Shown here one piece after another: positions 25,254-35,617 of a DNA stretch of 61,339 nt. Source of the stretch: Clostridia bacterium (lineage in GTDB: Bacteria > Bacillota > Clostridia > Oscillospirales > CAG-272). Numbering within the stretch: position 1 is the first letter of the stretch; the number at the start of each line of letters is the position of its first letter. Where the stretch lies: the NCBI GenBank assembly GCA_017444735.1, contig JAFSWB010000001.1, positions 1-61,339 on the forward strand, in the 5' to 3' direction. A model generated the notes under the pieces. It did not search any database and was not told where the DNA came from. It was given only the letters and a program-made list of their open reading frames with translations. The position numbers were made by a program, and so were the translations under genes.

Positions 25254-26582
25254 GTGTTTCAGACGATCAAAAACGCTTGGAAGCTTGCCGATCTCAGAAA
25301 GAAGCTGCTCTACACGCTTCTCATCGTGTTCATTTACAGAATAGGCACGGCTCTTCCGGTCCCTTACATGGACGCGAACGCTCTCAGCAACCTCGCGTCT
25401 CAGATGTCGGGCTCCGTGTTCCAGTATCTGAACATTCTGTCCGGTAACGCGCTGTCAAGAGCTACGATCTTCGCTCTCGGCATTCAGCCGTACATCACGG
25501 CGTCCATTATCCTGCAGCTCCTCTGCGTCGCCATTCCCGCGCTGGAAAGGCTGTCCAAGGAGGGCGAGGAAGGAAGAAAGAAGATCAACCAGATCACCAG
25601 ATACACGACCGTCGCTCTCGCTCTTATTTCGGCATTCGGTTACTACCAGCTGCTGAAATCGCAGGGCGCCATCACGGACAAGAGCTGGTTCCCCATGATC
25701 GTCATAATCATGAGCTACTGCGCCGGTTCCGCGCTGGTCATGTGGCTGGCTGAAAAAATCAACGAGAACGGTATCGGAAACGGTATCTCCATCATCCTCT
25801 TCGCGAACATCATCTCCCGCGGACCCGCTATCGTAAGCGGATTCATCGGGTACATCCGCGGTACGGCCACGTACCAGACGGCTGACGGCTCGACTGCTAC
25901 GATCCCTCAGTGGCTCGGCATCATCATCGCTGTCGTCGGACTCGTCGTCGCGTTTGCGATGATCGCGTTCATCGTGTGGATGACCAACAGCGAGCGCAGA
26001 CTTCCCGTCCAGTACGCGAAGAAGGTCGTCGGAAGAAAGATGTACGGCGGACAGAGCTCCAATCTGCCCATCAAAGTGAATATGACCGGCGTTATGCCGA
26101 TCATCTTCGCGAACTCCATCATCACGGTTCCGCAGACTATCGCGATGTTTACGGGTCAGCCGAAGAGCGCGTTCTGGAGAGGCTTCCTTGCTCTCTTCAA
26201 CAGCGACAGCTGGTTTTACGCCGCGCTGACGCTCGTGCTCCTCGTAGCGTTCTCATACTTCTATATTGCGATTTCCTTTGACCCCGTCGAGGTATCCAAC
26301 AATATCAAGTCGCAGGGCGGCTTTATCCCCGGTATCCGTCCGGGACGTCCGACCGCCGACTATATCAAGAGGGTACTGAACAGAGTGACGTTCATCGGCG
26401 CGATTTGCCTCGCGGTCGTCGCGGTCCTTCCGCTTCTCGCGAACATAATCGCCGGCGGCGCTCTCAGCTCCATCGCTTTCGGAGGATCATCGATCATCAT
26501 CGTGGTCGGCGTCGTCCTCGAAACGATCCGCGAGATCGAAGCTCAGATGACGATGAGGCACTACAAGGGCTTCCTTGAGTAA
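25254..26582 (+). CDS. secY: Preprotein translocase channel subunit SecY
   Basis: 442 residues with ten transmembrane helices. Family blocks: PYMDANALSNL, ALGIQPYITASIILQLL, GNGISIILFANI and GFIPGIRPGRPTADYI. Forms the protein-conducting channel with SecE/SecG. GTG start directly after the rplO TAA, with SD GAGGTGG within rplO. Confidence 0.97.
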   Translation: MFQTIKNAWKLADLRKKLLYTLLIVFIYRIGTALPVPYMDANALSNLASQMSGSVFQYLNILSGNALSRATIFALGIQPYITASIILQLLCVAIPALERLSKEGEEGRKKINQITRYTTVALALISAFGYYQLLKSQGAITDKSWFPMIVIIMSYCAGSALVMWLAEKINENGIGNGISIILFANIISRGPAIVSGFIGYIRGTATYQTADGSTATIPQWLGIIIAVVGLVVAFAMIAFIVWMTNSERRLPVQYAKKVVGRKMYGGQSSNLPIKVNMTGVMPIIFANSIITVPQTIAMFTGQPKSAFWRGFLALFNSDSWFYAALTLVLLVAFSYFYIAISFDPVEVSNNIKSQGGFIPGIRPGRPTADYIKRVLNRVTFIGAICLAVVAVLPLLANIIAGGALSSIAFGGSSIIIVVGVVLETIREIEAQMTMRHYKGFLE

Positions 26583-26598
26583 AAGCGGGGATAAGAGA

Positions 26599-27240
26599 AT
26601 GGCAAGAAAGATCAATCTGATCCTTCTCGGCGCTCCCGGCGCCGGAAAGGGTACGCAGGCTGAGATCATTTCCGAGAGGTACTCTATTCCCGCTATATCG
26701 ACCGGCGCGATCATCCGCGCGGCGATAGCGTCCGGCTCAGAGATGGGCAGGAAGGTCAAGGAGTACACCGAACGGGGCGATCTCGTTCCCGATGAAGTCG
26801 TGATCGAAATAATCAAAGAGAGACTCAGTCTCCCCGATTGCGAAAACGGTTTCATTCTCGACGGGTTCCCGAGAACGGTCCCTCAGGCGGAGGCGCTCGA
26901 ACGCCTCGGCGTCGAGATCACGGACGTGATCTCGATCGAGGTCTCGGACGAGGACATCATGGAGAGAATGAGCGGACGTCGCGTCTGCCGTGCGTGCGGC
27001 GCCACCTACCACGTCAAGTACAAGCCGTCTCCCAACGGTGAGATCTGCCGCTGCGGCGAAGAGCTCACCAGACGCGCCGACGACGATCCCGAAGTCGTCG
27101 CGTCGAGACTGAAGATCTATCACGAGCAGACCGAGCCCCTCAAGAAGTTCTATGAGGAGCGCGGAAAACTCAAGATCGTCATCGGTCAGGAAAAGCTTGA
27201 AGACACGACAAGACTGACGTCCGAAGCGCTCGGTGACTGA
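26599..27240 (+). CDS. adk: Adenylate kinase, zinc-LID type
   Basis: 213 residues. P-loop GAPGAGKGT at 11-19, DGFPRT at 88-93 and a long LID with CRAC (130-133) and CRC (150-152), typical of Gram-positive zinc-binding Adk. Converts ATP + AMP to 2 ADP. ATG at 26599 was chosen over a TTG that overlaps secY. Confidence 0.96.
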   Translation: MARKINLILLGAPGAGKGTQAEIISERYSIPAISTGAIIRAAIASGSEMGRKVKEYTERGDLVPDEVVIEIIKERLSLPDCENGFILDGFPRTVPQAEALERLGVEITDVISIEVSDEDIMERMSGRRVCRACGATYHVKYKPSPNGEICRCGEELTRRADDDPEVVASRLKIYHEQTEPLKKFYEERGKLKIVIGQEKLEDTTRLTSEALGD

Positions 27241-27278
27241 CAGGGAGCGAACCGGTCGGAGAACAACAGGGCGAATAT

Positions 27279-28028
27279 ATGATCGTTATTAAGAATTCCG
27301 AACAGTTGAAGAAGATGCGGGTCGCGGGAAGGATAACCGGCGAGGCGATCGTCCTTGCGGGCGAGGCGGTGCGCGAAGGCGTCACCACGAAGCACCTTGA
27401 CGATATCATCCGCCGCCACATTGAAAAGTGCGGCGCCCGTCCCTCGTTCCTGGGGTACGGCGGTTTTCCGGGAAGCGCCTGCATCTCCGTCAACGAACAA
27501 GTCATCCACGGGATACCGTCGCCGGATATTATCCTGAAGGAGGGCGATATCGTCAAGATCGACGTAGGCGCCTTCAAGGACGGATTCCACGGCGACAGCG
27601 CCAACACCTTCGCGGTCGGGAAGATCTCTCCCGAGGCGCAGCGTCTGATCGACGTGACGAAGGAGTCGTTCCGGCTCGGAGCCGCGCACGCGGTCCCGGG
27701 CGGCAGGCTCGGCGACGTCGGCCACGCGATCCAGGAGCACGTCGAGGCGGCGGGATTCTCCGTCGTCAGGAAGTACGTCGGCCACGGCGTCGGCGAGGAT
27801 CTCCACGAGGACCCGAACGTACCGAACTACGGTACGCCGGGACGCGGGGTCCGGCTCTGCCGAGGAATGGTGATCGCCATCGAACCGATGGTGAACGCCG
27901 GGACGTACGACGTGAAGGAGCTCCGCGACGGCTGGACCGTCGTGACGCGCGACGGGAAGCTGTCCGCTCACTACGAGCACACCGTGGCGATCACGGACGA
28001 CGGACCCGAGTTTCTCACAATGGTATGA
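27279..28028 (+). CDS. map: Methionine aminopeptidase type I
   Basis: 249 residues. Metal ligands Asp95, Asp106, His169, Glu202 and Glu233, with substrate His77, sit in KIDVGAFKDG, GDSANTF, VGHGVG, AIEPMV and YEHTVAI. Removes initiator Met. Stop overlaps the next start (ATGA). Confidence 0.97.
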   Translation: MIVIKNSEQLKKMRVAGRITGEAIVLAGEAVREGVTTKHLDDIIRRHIEKCGARPSFLGYGGFPGSACISVNEQVIHGIPSPDIILKEGDIVKIDVGAFKDGFHGDSANTFAVGKISPEAQRLIDVTKESFRLGAAHAVPGGRLGDVGHAIQEHVEAAGFSVVRKYVGHGVGEDLHEDPNVPNYGTPGRGVRLCRGMVIAIEPMVNAGTYDVKELRDGWTVVTRDGKLSAHYEHTVAITDDGPEFLTMV

Positions 28029-28372
28029 GGGACGGTGTGACGAGACCGAATCCCTACCTCGGAGCGGTCGTCCGCTCCGTTGCGGGGAGAGACAGACGGC
28101 GCGTCTTCATCGTCACGGACGTGACGCTTGAGGGCGGAAGGGTGATGCTGACCGTCGCGGACGGTTCGCTTCGCCGGATCTCGGACGGAAAGCGCAAAAA
28201 CGCGCGTCACGTGAAGATCATCGCAGCCGTCACGGATGAGGAATGGAAAAGGATCGCGGAGCGCCCCGACGACGAAGTCGTGAGGGAAACGCTCGCGGGA
28301 TACGATCCGCTGATAAAATCGGCGGACGACGGAACAATTTATCGCCCGGATCGCGGCGGAACGGAGAATTGA
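28025..28372 (+). CDS. KOW-domain RNA-binding protein
   Basis: 115 residues. An N-terminal KOW-like segment ([19 protein letters not shown], about 12-30) and [11 protein letters not shown] further on are seen in the small proteins encoded between map and infA in many Clostridia. A role in ribosome assembly or translation is suggested only by position. It overlaps map by 4 bases. The C-terminal half is more divergent and acidic. Confidence 0.8.
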   Translation: MRDGVTRPNPYLGAVVRSVAGRDRRRVFIVTDVTLEGGRVMLTVADGSLRRISDGKRKNARHVKIIAAVTDEEWKRIAERPDDEVVRETLAGYDPLIKSADDGTIYRPDRGGTEN

Positions 28373-28376
28373 TTAT

Positions 28377-28598
28377 ATGCCAAAGGATGACGTGATCGAA
28401 TTTGAAGGTACGGTCGTTGAGGCGCTGCCGAACGCCACCTTCAAGGTGAAGCTTCCGAACGATATGATCGTTACCGCTCATATTTCCGGAAAGCTCAGAA
28501 TGAACTATATCAAGATTCTTCCCGGTGACAACGTCAAGATCGAGGTTTCGATCTACGATCCCACCAAGGGACGGATCACGTGGAGGACGAAGGGCTGA
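28377..28598 (+). CDS. infA: Translation initiation factor IF-1
   Basis: 73 residues, S1-like OB fold: [34 protein letters not shown] and [10 protein letters not shown]. Family length. Confidence 0.97.
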   Translation: MPKDDVIEFEGTVVEALPNATFKVKLPNDMIVTAHISGKLRMNYIKILPGDNVKIEVSIYDPTKGRITWRTKG

Positions 28599-28658
28599 CG
28601 CGAGACCGTCTCTCCCCGGAGTCCGTGGCACAAATTTCGAGAAAGGTGGTAAAAAACT

Positions 28659-28772
28659 GTGAAAGTAAAACCTTCCGTAAAGAGAATTTGCGACAAGTGC
28701 AAGATCATCAAGCGCCATGGCAAAGTCATGGTGATCTGTGAGAATCCGAAGCACAAGCAGAGACAGGGCTGA
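28659..28772 (+). CDS. rpmJ: 50S ribosomal protein L36, zinc form
   Basis: 37 residues, too short for many gene finders: start GTG after AAAGGTGG, then [18 protein letters not shown] and [12 protein letters not shown]. Zinc ligands Cys11, Cys14, Cys27 and His32 are all present. Confidence 0.95.
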   Translation: MKVKPSVKRICDKCKIIKRHGKVMVICENPKHKQRQG

Positions 28773-28812
28773 GCCCCTGACTTTCAGGAACAGAAAGAGG
28801 TGAAACGAAAGA

Positions 28813-29181
28813 ATGGCTCGTATATCAGGTGTTGATATTCCGAACAACAAACGGATCGAGTACGCGCTGACCTACATCTACGGTATCGGTCTGAAGAGCT
28901 CTCAGGATATCCTGGCGAAGACCGGAATCAATCCGGATACCCGCGCGAAGGACCTGACCGAGGACGATATCGCGAAGCTCCGTGATGAGATCGAGAACAA
29001 CTACAAGGTCGAAGGTGAACTTCGCCGTGAAGTCGCTCTGAACATCAAGCGTCTCATCGAGATCAACTGCTATCGCGGAATCCGTCACAGAAAGGGACTG
29101 CCCGTCCGCGGACAGAGGACCAAGACGAACGCGAGAACGAGAAAGGGTCCCGCAAAGACCATCGCCAACAAGAAAAAGTAA
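28813..29181 (+). CDS. rpsM: 30S ribosomal protein S13
   Basis: 122 residues: [20 protein letters not shown] start, [20 protein letters not shown] and Lys-rich end. Normal. Confidence 0.97.
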   Translation: MARISGVDIPNNKRIEYALTYIYGIGLKSSQDILAKTGINPDTRAKDLTEDDIAKLRDEIENNYKVEGELRREVALNIKRLIEINCYRGIRHRKGLPVRGQRTKTNARTRKGPAKTIANKKK

Positions 29182-29199
29182 AAGGAGACAGGAGAGCAA

Positions 29200-29595
29200 A
29201 TGGCTAAGGTTGCAAAGAAAACCATCAAGAAGCGCCGCGATAGAAAGAATATCGAAAAAGGCGCTGCCCATATCCGCTCGACCTTCAACAACACTATCGT
29301 TACCATCACCGATACGGCGGGTAACACGGTGGCTTGGTCGTCGTCCGGTTCTCAGGGCTTCAAGGGCTCCAGAAAGAATACTCCTTACGCCGCGCAGACC
29401 GCTGCGGAAGCTGCCGCGAAAGGCGCTATGGAACATGGTATGAAGACTGTCGAAGTGTTCGTCAAAGGTCCCGGTAACGGACGTGAGGCGGCGATCCGCG
29501 CTCTTCAGACCGCTGGGCTCAACATCACTCTCATCAAGGACGTGACGCCGATCCCGCACAACGGATGCCGTCCGCCCAAGCGCAGAAGAGTATAA
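29200..29595 (+). CDS. rpsK: 30S ribosomal protein S11
   Basis: 131 residues: [34 protein letters not shown] and the C-terminal [18 protein letters not shown]. Confidence 0.97.
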   Translation: MAKVAKKTIKKRRDRKNIEKGAAHIRSTFNNTIVTITDTAGNTVAWSSSGSQGFKGSRKNTPYAAQTAAEAAAKGAMEHGMKTVEVFVKGPGNGREAAIRALQTAGLNITLIKDVTPIPHNGCRPPKRRRV

Positions 29596-29615
29596 ACTAA
29601 CAGGAGGAATTTGAT

Positions 29616-30242
29616 ATGGCAAGATATACAGGCGCGTCCTGCAAGCTCTGCCGCAGAGAGGGAAGAAAGCTCTTTCTCAAGGGCGAGCGCTGCCTCAGCG
29701 ACAAGTGTGCCGTCGTCAGACGTTCGACCGTTCCCGGCCAGCACGGTATGGGTCGTAAAAACGTCAAGGAGTACGGTCTCCAGCTGAGAGAGAAGCAGAC
29801 TGCAAGACGCTACTACGGTGTTCAGGAAAAGCAGTTCAAGGGTTACTACGTCAAGGCCGACAAACAGGAAGGCGTCGCGGGTGAAAACCTCCTCTCCATC
29901 CTCGAGAGACGTTTCGACAACGTCGTTTACAGAATGGGCCTCGCATCCAGCCGCAAGGAGGCAAGACAGTTCGTCCGTCACGGACACTTCACCCTCAACG
30001 GCAAGAAGGCGAACATTCCGTCCATCATCACCAAGGTCGGCGACGTCGTCGCTCTCAAAGAGGGAAGCAGATCGCTCGAGAAATTCAAGGGCCTGCTTGA
30101 AACCGCCGATACGGTCATCAAGCCGAAGTGGCTTGACGTCGATGAAGACTGCCTCACCGCGAAGGTCGTCGCCATCCCGCAGAGAGATGACGTTGACTTC
30201 CCGTTCGAAGAGCAGCTTATTATCGAGCTTTACTCCAAATAA
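29616..30242 (+). CDS. rpsD: 30S ribosomal protein S4, zinc-binding
   Basis: 208 residues with zinc Cys 9, 12, 26 and 31, the S4 RNA-binding domain LASSRKEARQFVRHGHF and C-terminal IIELYSK. Primary 16S binder. Confidence 0.97.
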   Translation: MARYTGASCKLCRREGRKLFLKGERCLSDKCAVVRRSTVPGQHGMGRKNVKEYGLQLREKQTARRYYGVQEKQFKGYYVKADKQEGVAGENLLSILERRFDNVVYRMGLASSRKEARQFVRHGHFTLNGKKANIPSIITKVGDVVALKEGSRSLEKFKGLLETADTVIKPKWLDVDEDCLTAKVVAIPQRDDVDFPFEEQLIIELYSK

Positions 30243-30342
30243 TAACCTGACAATCGGAGGATGCGTACGCACCGCACAAATTGCGCTCCCCTTTGTCGGG
30301 GCGTTGACATGAATAGTGCGAAAAATTGTAGGAGGGTTATTG

Positions 30343-31314
30343 ATGATAGAAATAGAGAAGCCGAATATTGCGACGATGGACCTGAGCGAAGATGGTAAAG
30401 CAGGAAAGTTTATCATCGAGCCTCTCGAGAGGGGCTACGGAGTCACCCTCGGTATATCGCTGCGCCGAGTTCTGATCAACTCACTTCCCGGCGTCGCGGT
30501 TTCAAGAATTAAGATAGACGGTGTTCTTCACGAGATCTCCACGATCCCCGGGATCGTCGAGGACGTGCCCGAGATCGTCCTGAACGTCAAGGGAATAGTC
30601 GCGAGACTGTTCGTCGACGGCTCGAAGACGGTCGTTATCGACACGACGGGAGAGCGTGAGATCACCGCGGAAGACATAAAGACGGACGCCGACGTCGAGA
30701 TCCTGAATCCCGAGCATCACATCTGCACCGTCGGTGAGAACGTGAGATTCTATATGGAGATCACATTCGATCACGGCAGAGGATACGTTTCCGGAGAATA
30801 CAACAAGCAGGTATATCTGGAGAACAACGGCGGGATCCAGGCGCCGGTCGGCACGATCTTTACCGATTCCAACTACACTCCCGTGTATCACGTCAACTAT
30901 ACCGTACAGAACACCAGAGTCGGAAGCAGCACCGATTTCGACAAGCTGACGCTCGAAGTTCTTACGAACGGCGTGATTCTCGCGAAGGAAGCGATTTCGC
31001 TTGCCGCCAAGATACTCAACGAACATCTCAACTTGTTTGTCGATTTGTCAGACGAGGCCAAGAATGCGGAGATCATGATCGAGCGCGAGGAGACCATAAA
31101 GGAAAAGGTCCTTGAGATGACCATTGAGGAGCTTGACATGTCCGTCAGAAGCTTCAACTGTCTGAAGCGCGCGGGCATCGATACGGTCGAAGATCTGATC
31201 GGAAAGACCGAAGAGGATATGATGAAAGTCAGAAACCTCGGAAAGAAATCGCTGGAGGAAGTCATCACGAAGCTTGCCGCTCTCGGACTCGAACTCAAGA
31301 AAGAGGAAGAGTGA
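30343..31314 (+). CDS. rpoA: RNA polymerase alpha subunit
   Basis: 323 residues. The N-terminal dimerisation domain has [20 protein letters not shown] and [17 protein letters not shown]. The C-terminal DNA/activator-binding domain starts near 245, with [17 protein letters not shown] and [13 protein letters not shown] at 30343 follows AGGAGGG; an earlier GTG lies upstream of this SD. Confidence 0.97.
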   Translation: MIEIEKPNIATMDLSEDGKAGKFIIEPLERGYGVTLGISLRRVLINSLPGVAVSRIKIDGVLHEISTIPGIVEDVPEIVLNVKGIVARLFVDGSKTVVIDTTGEREITAEDIKTDADVEILNPEHHICTVGENVRFYMEITFDHGRGYVSGEYNKQVYLENNGGIQAPVGTIFTDSNYTPVYHVNYTVQNTRVGSSTDFDKLTLEVLTNGVILAKEAISLAAKILNEHLNLFVDLSDEAKNAEIMIEREETIKEKVLEMTIEELDMSVRSFNCLKRAGIDTVEDLIGKTEEDMMKVRNLGKKSLEEVITKLAALGLELKKEEE

Positions 31315-31382
31315 CGCGGGAGGTCAGGCACAAGCGGTCCGGTATCGGACCGGACAATCTTTAGCAAAAGGAGGACAACACA

Positions 31383-31757
31383 ATGCCAGGAACAAGAAAA
31401 CTCGGCAGACCGACCGCGCACAGAAACGCTATGCTTCGCGGACTGGTCACGTATCTTCTCGAAAACGGCTCTATTGAAACGACGCTGACGAGAGCAAAGG
31501 AGATCCGCTCGATGGCCGACCGTATGGTCACCCTCGGAAAGAAGAACACCCTTGCGGCAAAACGTCAGGCGCTCTCATACATCACCAAGAGAGAAGTGGT
31601 AACGAAACTCTTTGACGAGATCGCTCCCTCGTTCGAGGACAGAAACGGCGGTTACACCCGCGTTTACAAGATGGGTCCCCGTCGCGGCGACGGCGCTGAG
31701 ATGGCCGTTATCAGACTTGTCGGATACAAGTTGCCCGAGAAGAAGGAAAAGAAATAA
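31383..31757 (+). CDS. rplQ: 50S ribosomal protein L17
   Basis: 124 residues: [21 protein letters not shown] start and [15 protein letters not shown] end. Last gene of the superoperon. Confidence 0.97.
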   Translation: MPGTRKLGRPTAHRNAMLRGLVTYLLENGSIETTLTRAKEIRSMADRMVTLGKKNTLAAKRQALSYITKREVVTKLFDEIAPSFEDRNGGYTRVYKMGPRRGDGAEMAVIRLVGYKLPEKKEKK

Positions 31758-31766
31758 TCAAAAGAT

Positions 31767-31798
31767 ATTGCCGCGCACGTTTTTCGGTGCGCGGCAAT
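31767..31798 (+). terminator. Hairpin at the end of the ribosomal superoperon
   Basis: Perfect 12-bp stem ATTGCCGCGCAC / GTGCGCGGCAAT. Only TCTG follows rather than a U-run, so it may be an mRNA 3'-stabilising stem or a leaky terminator. The GH27 gene follows 20 bases later on the same strand. Confidence 0.5.
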
Positions 31799-31817
31799 TC
31801 TGTAAGAGGAGAATGAT

Positions 31818-32966
31818 ATGAAAAAAACGACGCCCGTTATGGGATGGAACTCATACTGCAACTGCGACTGCTCGCCGAGCGAGAAGATCATAACCGACGC
31901 CGCGGACGCCCTCGTCCGCCTCGGTCTCTCCGATCTCGGCTACAACATGGTCGGACTCGACGACGGATATCTCGGACGCGAGAGGAACGCCGAGGGTCAG
32001 CTCGTCTGGAAGGAAGACATTTTCCCGCACGGGATGAAGTGGCTCACCGATTATATCCACGCGAAGGGACTCCTCGCCGGATGCTATCTCGGATGCGGTC
32101 TCACGACGTGGTGGGGCGACGCCGGAACGCTCGGTCACGAGGAAGAGGACGCGAAACGGATCGCCGAGTGGGGTTTCGACCTCGTGAAATACGACAACCA
32201 CCCGACCGACGAAGACGGTCCGCGCAACCTCGTCGCCGAGTATATAAAGATGGGTCTCGCACTCAAGAACTGCGGCCGCGAGATCATCTACTCGATGTGC
32301 GAGCACGGCTCAACGCGCCCGTGGCTGTGGGCGCACGGCGTCGGCGATATGTGGCGCGTCGGCGGCGACATCCGCGACAACTTCTCGCGCGAGACGGATC
32401 AGTACCGCGGGATCCTCGGCGCGATGGACGAATACGGCTCCGACTCGACGCCGCACACGAGAGCGGGCGGTATCAGCGACCCCGATTTCCTCGTCGTCGG
32501 TATCAAAGGCAATTCGCAGTTCATGGAGCTCGGCAACGGTCTCACCGACGCGGAAGGCAGAACGCAGTTCGCCCTTTGGTGCATGACGTCGTCTCCGCTG
32601 ATCATCGGCGCCGATCTCAACAAACTCGACGAGGAATCTCTGAGGACGCTCAAAAACAAAAACCTGATCGCAATCGACCAGGACCCGCTCGTTATCCCCG
32701 CGCGCCGAGTGTCGTCGGAATACCACGGCAGGGAACTGTGGGTAAAGGAACTTTCCGACTTCCGCTGGGCGGTCGCCGTTCTCAACCGCGGACCGAATCC
32801 GAATCGCTTCTCATTCCGTTGGGAAGAAGTCGGGCTCGCGGGCGGCATCGGTATGACTGTACGCGACGAGTGGACCGGAGAGACGATCCCCGAACAGTTC
32901 GGCGTCTTCTCCTGCGACGTCGACTCGCACGACACGAGAGTCTTTACTCTTACGCCTGAACTGTAA
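31818..32966 (+). CDS. Alpha-galactosidase, GH27, cytoplasmic
   Basis: 382 residues with a GH27 barrel from residue 5 (TPVMGWNSY). The nucleophile is Asp126 in KYDNH and the predicted acid/base Asp184 in WRVGGDIRDNF. CEHGSTRPWLW and TSSPLIIGADL are typical. A beta-sandwich C-terminal domain follows from about 290. No signal peptide, so it would act on imported alpha-galactosides. SD AGAGGAG precedes the ATG. It has no sugar transporter beside it in this window. Confidence 0.9.
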   Translation: MKKTTPVMGWNSYCNCDCSPSEKIITDAADALVRLGLSDLGYNMVGLDDGYLGRERNAEGQLVWKEDIFPHGMKWLTDYIHAKGLLAGCYLGCGLTTWWGDAGTLGHEEEDAKRIAEWGFDLVKYDNHPTDEDGPRNLVAEYIKMGLALKNCGREIIYSMCEHGSTRPWLWAHGVGDMWRVGGDIRDNFSRETDQYRGILGAMDEYGSDSTPHTRAGGISDPDFLVVGIKGNSQFMELGNGLTDAEGRTQFALWCMTSSPLIIGADLNKLDEESLRTLKNKNLIAIDQDPLVIPARRVSSEYHGRELWVKELSDFRWAVAVLNRGPNPNRFSFRWEEVGLAGGIGMTVRDEWTGETIPEQFGVFSCDVDSHDTRVFTLTPEL

Positions 32967-32970
32967 AAGC

Positions 32971-33002
32971 GATCCCGCGGGGATTTCCCCGCGGGATCAT
33001 TT
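32971..33002. terminator. Strong bidirectional terminator between GH27 and thrH
   Basis: 12-bp perfect stem GATCCCGCGGGG / CCCCGCGGGATC with an ATTT loop. ATTTTT follows on the plus strand; the minus strand has GCTTTTAC. Confidence 0.8.
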
Positions 33003-33602
33003 TTACAAAACTTCTTTTATCGCCCTGAGCAGGTCTGCGTACTCTTCGTACGCGGAAAGCTCGGGGTGATCTTTTTTGATCTTCTCGGTCGAGCGGAAGA
33101 GAAAGCCCGCGCGGCTCGCCTTTATCATTTCGAGGTCGTTGAAGCTGTCTCCCGCGGCGATGGTGTCGTATCCGATCGACTGGAACGCGCGGACGGTCGA
33201 GAGCTTCGTCTTCTCGGTGCGGAGGCGGTAACCCGTCACTCTGCCGTCGGGCGCGATCTCGAGGGAATTGCAGAAGATCGTCGGCCAGCCGAGTTTTTTC
33301 ATCAGCGGCGAGGCGAACTGCTCGAATGTGTCGGAGAGGATGACGGTCTGCGTGAGGCTCCTCAGCTCGTCGAGAAAGTCCTTCGCGCCCTCCATCGGGT
33401 CGATACCGGCGATCGTCTCGCGGATCTCGCCTATGCCGAGACCGTGTTCGGCGAGCGTTTTGAGGCGGAACTTCATCAGCTTGTTGTAATCGGGCTCGTC
33501 GCGCGTCGTGCGTCGGAGCTCGGGGATCCCGCTCTTTTCGGAGAACGCGATCCAGATCTCGGGGACGAGGACGCCCTCAAGGTCGAGACAAACGATGTTC
33601 AT
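33003..33602 (-). CDS. thrH: Phosphoserine phosphatase / homoserine phosphotransferase (ThrH)
   Basis: 199 residues, HAD superfamily. Start CLDLEGVLVPEIWIAFSEKS is the ThrH version of the HAD motif I (Asp7, Glu9). Motif II is VILSDTF and motif IV AAGDSFNDLEM. It can dephosphorylate phosphoserine or move phosphate to homoserine. It begins 1 base after the typA stop, in the same transcript. Confidence 0.85.
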   Translation of the reverse strand: MNIVCLDLEGVLVPEIWIAFSEKSGIPELRRTTRDEPDYNKLMKFRLKTLAEHGLGIGEIRETIAGIDPMEGAKDFLDELRSLTQTVILSDTFEQFASPLMKKLGWPTIFCNSLEIAPDGRVTGYRLRTEKTKLSTVRAFQSIGYDTIAAGDSFNDLEMIKASRAGFLFRSTEKIKKDHPELSAYEEYADLLRAIKEVL

Positions 33603-33603
33603 T

Positions 33604-35436
33604 TCAGCCTCCTTTTTTGATCCTTGCTTCGGCTTTCAGTCTCAGCTCGGTGTTGAGGATCCTCTTTCTGAGTCTGATGTTCTTCGGGGTCACTTCGATC
33701 AGCTCGTCGTCGGCGATGAATTCGATCGCCTGTTCGAGCGACAGCTCCTTGGGCGGGACGAGGCGGAGCGCCTCGTCGGCTCCGGCGGAGCGGATAGACG
33801 TCAGATGCTTTTTCTTGCAGACGTTCAGAGCAATGTCCTCTTTCTTCGGGCATTCGCCGACGATCATCCCCTCGTAGACGGGCGTCTGGACGCCGATGAA
33901 CATAACGCCCCTGTCCTGACTGTTGAAGAGGCCGTATGACGTCGACTCGCCGTCCTCGGACGCGATCAGCGATCCGGTGAAGCGCGTCGTGACGTCGCCC
34001 TTGAACGGCTGATAGCCGTCGAATACGGAGCTTATGATCCCCTCGCCTCTGGTGTCGGTCATGAACTCGCTTCTGTAACCGAGCAGACAGCGGGCGGGGA
34101 TCGAGTATTCGATCCTCATCCGGGACCCGGCGGGTCCCATTTCAAGAAGCTCGCCTTTCCGTGCGCCGAGCTTTTCGATGACGGGACCGACGTACTCCTC
34201 GGGGACGTCGGCGGTCACTCTCTCCATCGGCTCGCATTTTACGCCGTCGATCTCCTTGAAGAGAACGCGCGGCGTGGAGCAGCAGAGCTCGTAACCCTCG
34301 CGTCTCATCGTCTCGATGAGGATGGAAAGGTGCATCTCGCCGCGGCCCGCGACCTTGAACGAGTCGGTCGTCTCGCCGTCGCTGACGCGGAGCGACACGT
34401 CGCGGAGAGTTTCTTTGTAAAGGCGCTCGCGGAGCTGACGCGACGTCACGAATTTGCCCTCGCGACCCGCGAACGGGCTGTCGTTGACGGAGAACGTCAT
34501 CTCCATCGTCGGCTCGCTGACCTTGACGAATTCGAGCGGCTCGGGAGCGAGCGGCGACGCGATCGTATCGCCTATCGTGATATCCTCGGCGCCGGAGAAG
34601 CAGACGATATCGCCGACCGTCGCCTCGTTGACCTCATCCTTGTTGAGCCCGTCAAACTGCCATAACGTGACGATCTTCGTCTTTTTCGGCACCGCGTCCG
34701 GGTCGTGATAGTTCACGATAACGGCGTCCGCGCCGACCTTCGCCGTTCCTCTGTCGATACGGCCGACGCCGATCCTTCCGACGTAGTCGTTATAGTCGAT
34801 ACTCGAGACGAGGAGCTGGAGCGGCTCGTCCGGCTCGCCCTCCGGGGCGGGAATGTATTCAAGGATCGTATCGAAGAGCGGGTCGAGATTGACTCCCGCC
34901 TCATACGGCGAAAGGGAAGCGGTCCCCGCCCTCCCCGAGCAGAAGATCATCGGGGAGTCGAGTTGTTCGTCCGTCGCGTCCAGATCGAGCAGTAGCTCGA
35001 GGACCTCCTCCTCGACTTCCTCGATCCGCGCGTCGGGACGGTCGATCTTATTGATAACGACGATAACGCGGTGACCGAGCTCCATCGCCTTGCCGAGAAC
35101 GAATCTCGTCTGCGGCATCGGACCCTCCGCGGCGTCGACGAGAAGAAGAACGCCGTTGACCATCTTCAGGATCCTCTCGACCTCCCCGCCGAAATCGGCG
35201 TGGCCGGGGGTGTCGACGATGTTGATCTTGACGCCGCCTCTCTTTACGGAGGTGTTCTTGGCGAGAATGGTTATTCCGCGTTCTCTCTCCAGATCGCCGG
35301 AGTCCATGACTCTCTCGCGGACCACCTGATTCTCATGATATTCGCCGCACTGCTTCAGCATTTCGTCGACCAGCGTCGTCTTGCCGTGGTCGACGTGGGC
35401 GATGATTGCGATATTTCTGAGGTCTTCTCTGACCAA
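33604..35436 (-). CDS. typA: Translational GTPase TypA/BipA
   Basis: 610 residues. G1 [10 protein letters not shown] (about 12-21), G3 [13 protein letters not shown]4 NKID, and EF-G-like domains III and V, ending with the BipA-specific C-terminal domain ([13 protein letters not shown]). It binds the 70S ribosome and aids 50S assembly under stress and cold. TTG at 35436 chosen as start because AAAGAGG precedes it by 8 bases and the homologous N-terminus ([13 protein letters not shown]) begins there. Confidence 0.93.
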   Translation of the reverse strand: MVREDLRNIAIIAHVDHGKTTLVDEMLKQCGEYHENQVVRERVMDSGDLERERGITILAKNTSVKRGGVKINIVDTPGHADFGGEVERILKMVNGVLLLVDAAEGPMPQTRFVLGKAMELGHRVIVVINKIDRPDARIEEVEEEVLELLLDLDATDEQLDSPMIFCSGRAGTASLSPYEAGVNLDPLFDTILEYIPAPEGEPDEPLQLLVSSIDYNDYVGRIGVGRIDRGTAKVGADAVIVNYHDPDAVPKKTKIVTLWQFDGLNKDEVNEATVGDIVCFSGAEDITIGDTIASPLAPEPLEFVKVSEPTMEMTFSVNDSPFAGREGKFVTSRQLRERLYKETLRDVSLRVSDGETTDSFKVAGRGEMHLSILIETMRREGYELCCSTPRVLFKEIDGVKCEPMERVTADVPEEYVGPVIEKLGARKGELLEMGPAGSRMRIEYSIPARCLLGYRSEFMTDTRGEGIISSVFDGYQPFKGDVTTRFTGSLIASEDGESTSYGLFNSQDRGVMFIGVQTPVYEGMIVGECPKKEDIALNVCKKKHLTSIRSAGADEALRLVPPKELSLEQAIEFIADDELIEVTPKNIRLRKRILNTELRLKAEARIKKGG

Positions 35437-35477
35437 AGCTCGCGCCTCTTTTCTTTCAATAAATAAACACACGGGAT

Positions 35478-35506
35478 ATTTTATCACAAATCGCGGGAAA
35501 ATTAAA
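35478..35506 (-). promoter_or_regulatory. Promoter for typA-thrH
   Basis: Minus strand TTTAAT (35501-35506), 17-bp spacer, TAAAAT (35478-35483). The -10 is good and the -35 weak. Confidence 0.5.
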
Positions 35507-35560
35507 TATCGAAAATGATATTATTTCGTCCTCGGGACGGAATTTTTTTGTATCGTGCGT

Positions 35561-35595
35561 AAAAAGCCGCCCGGCGGGATTCCCCGCCGGGCGGC
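35561..35595 (-). terminator. Terminator of the cohesin-dockerin gene
   Basis: 13-bp GC stem (35566-35578 / 35583-35595) followed on the minus strand by TTTTTACG. It lies 23 bases after the stop codon. Confidence 0.85.
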
Positions 35596-35617
35596 GCAAG
35601 CGTTGTTACCCTGATCG

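Noticed and set aside
28659-28772. Gap between infA and rpsM as a non-coding region
   Set aside because: It encodes L36 from a GTG start; all four zinc ligands are present.
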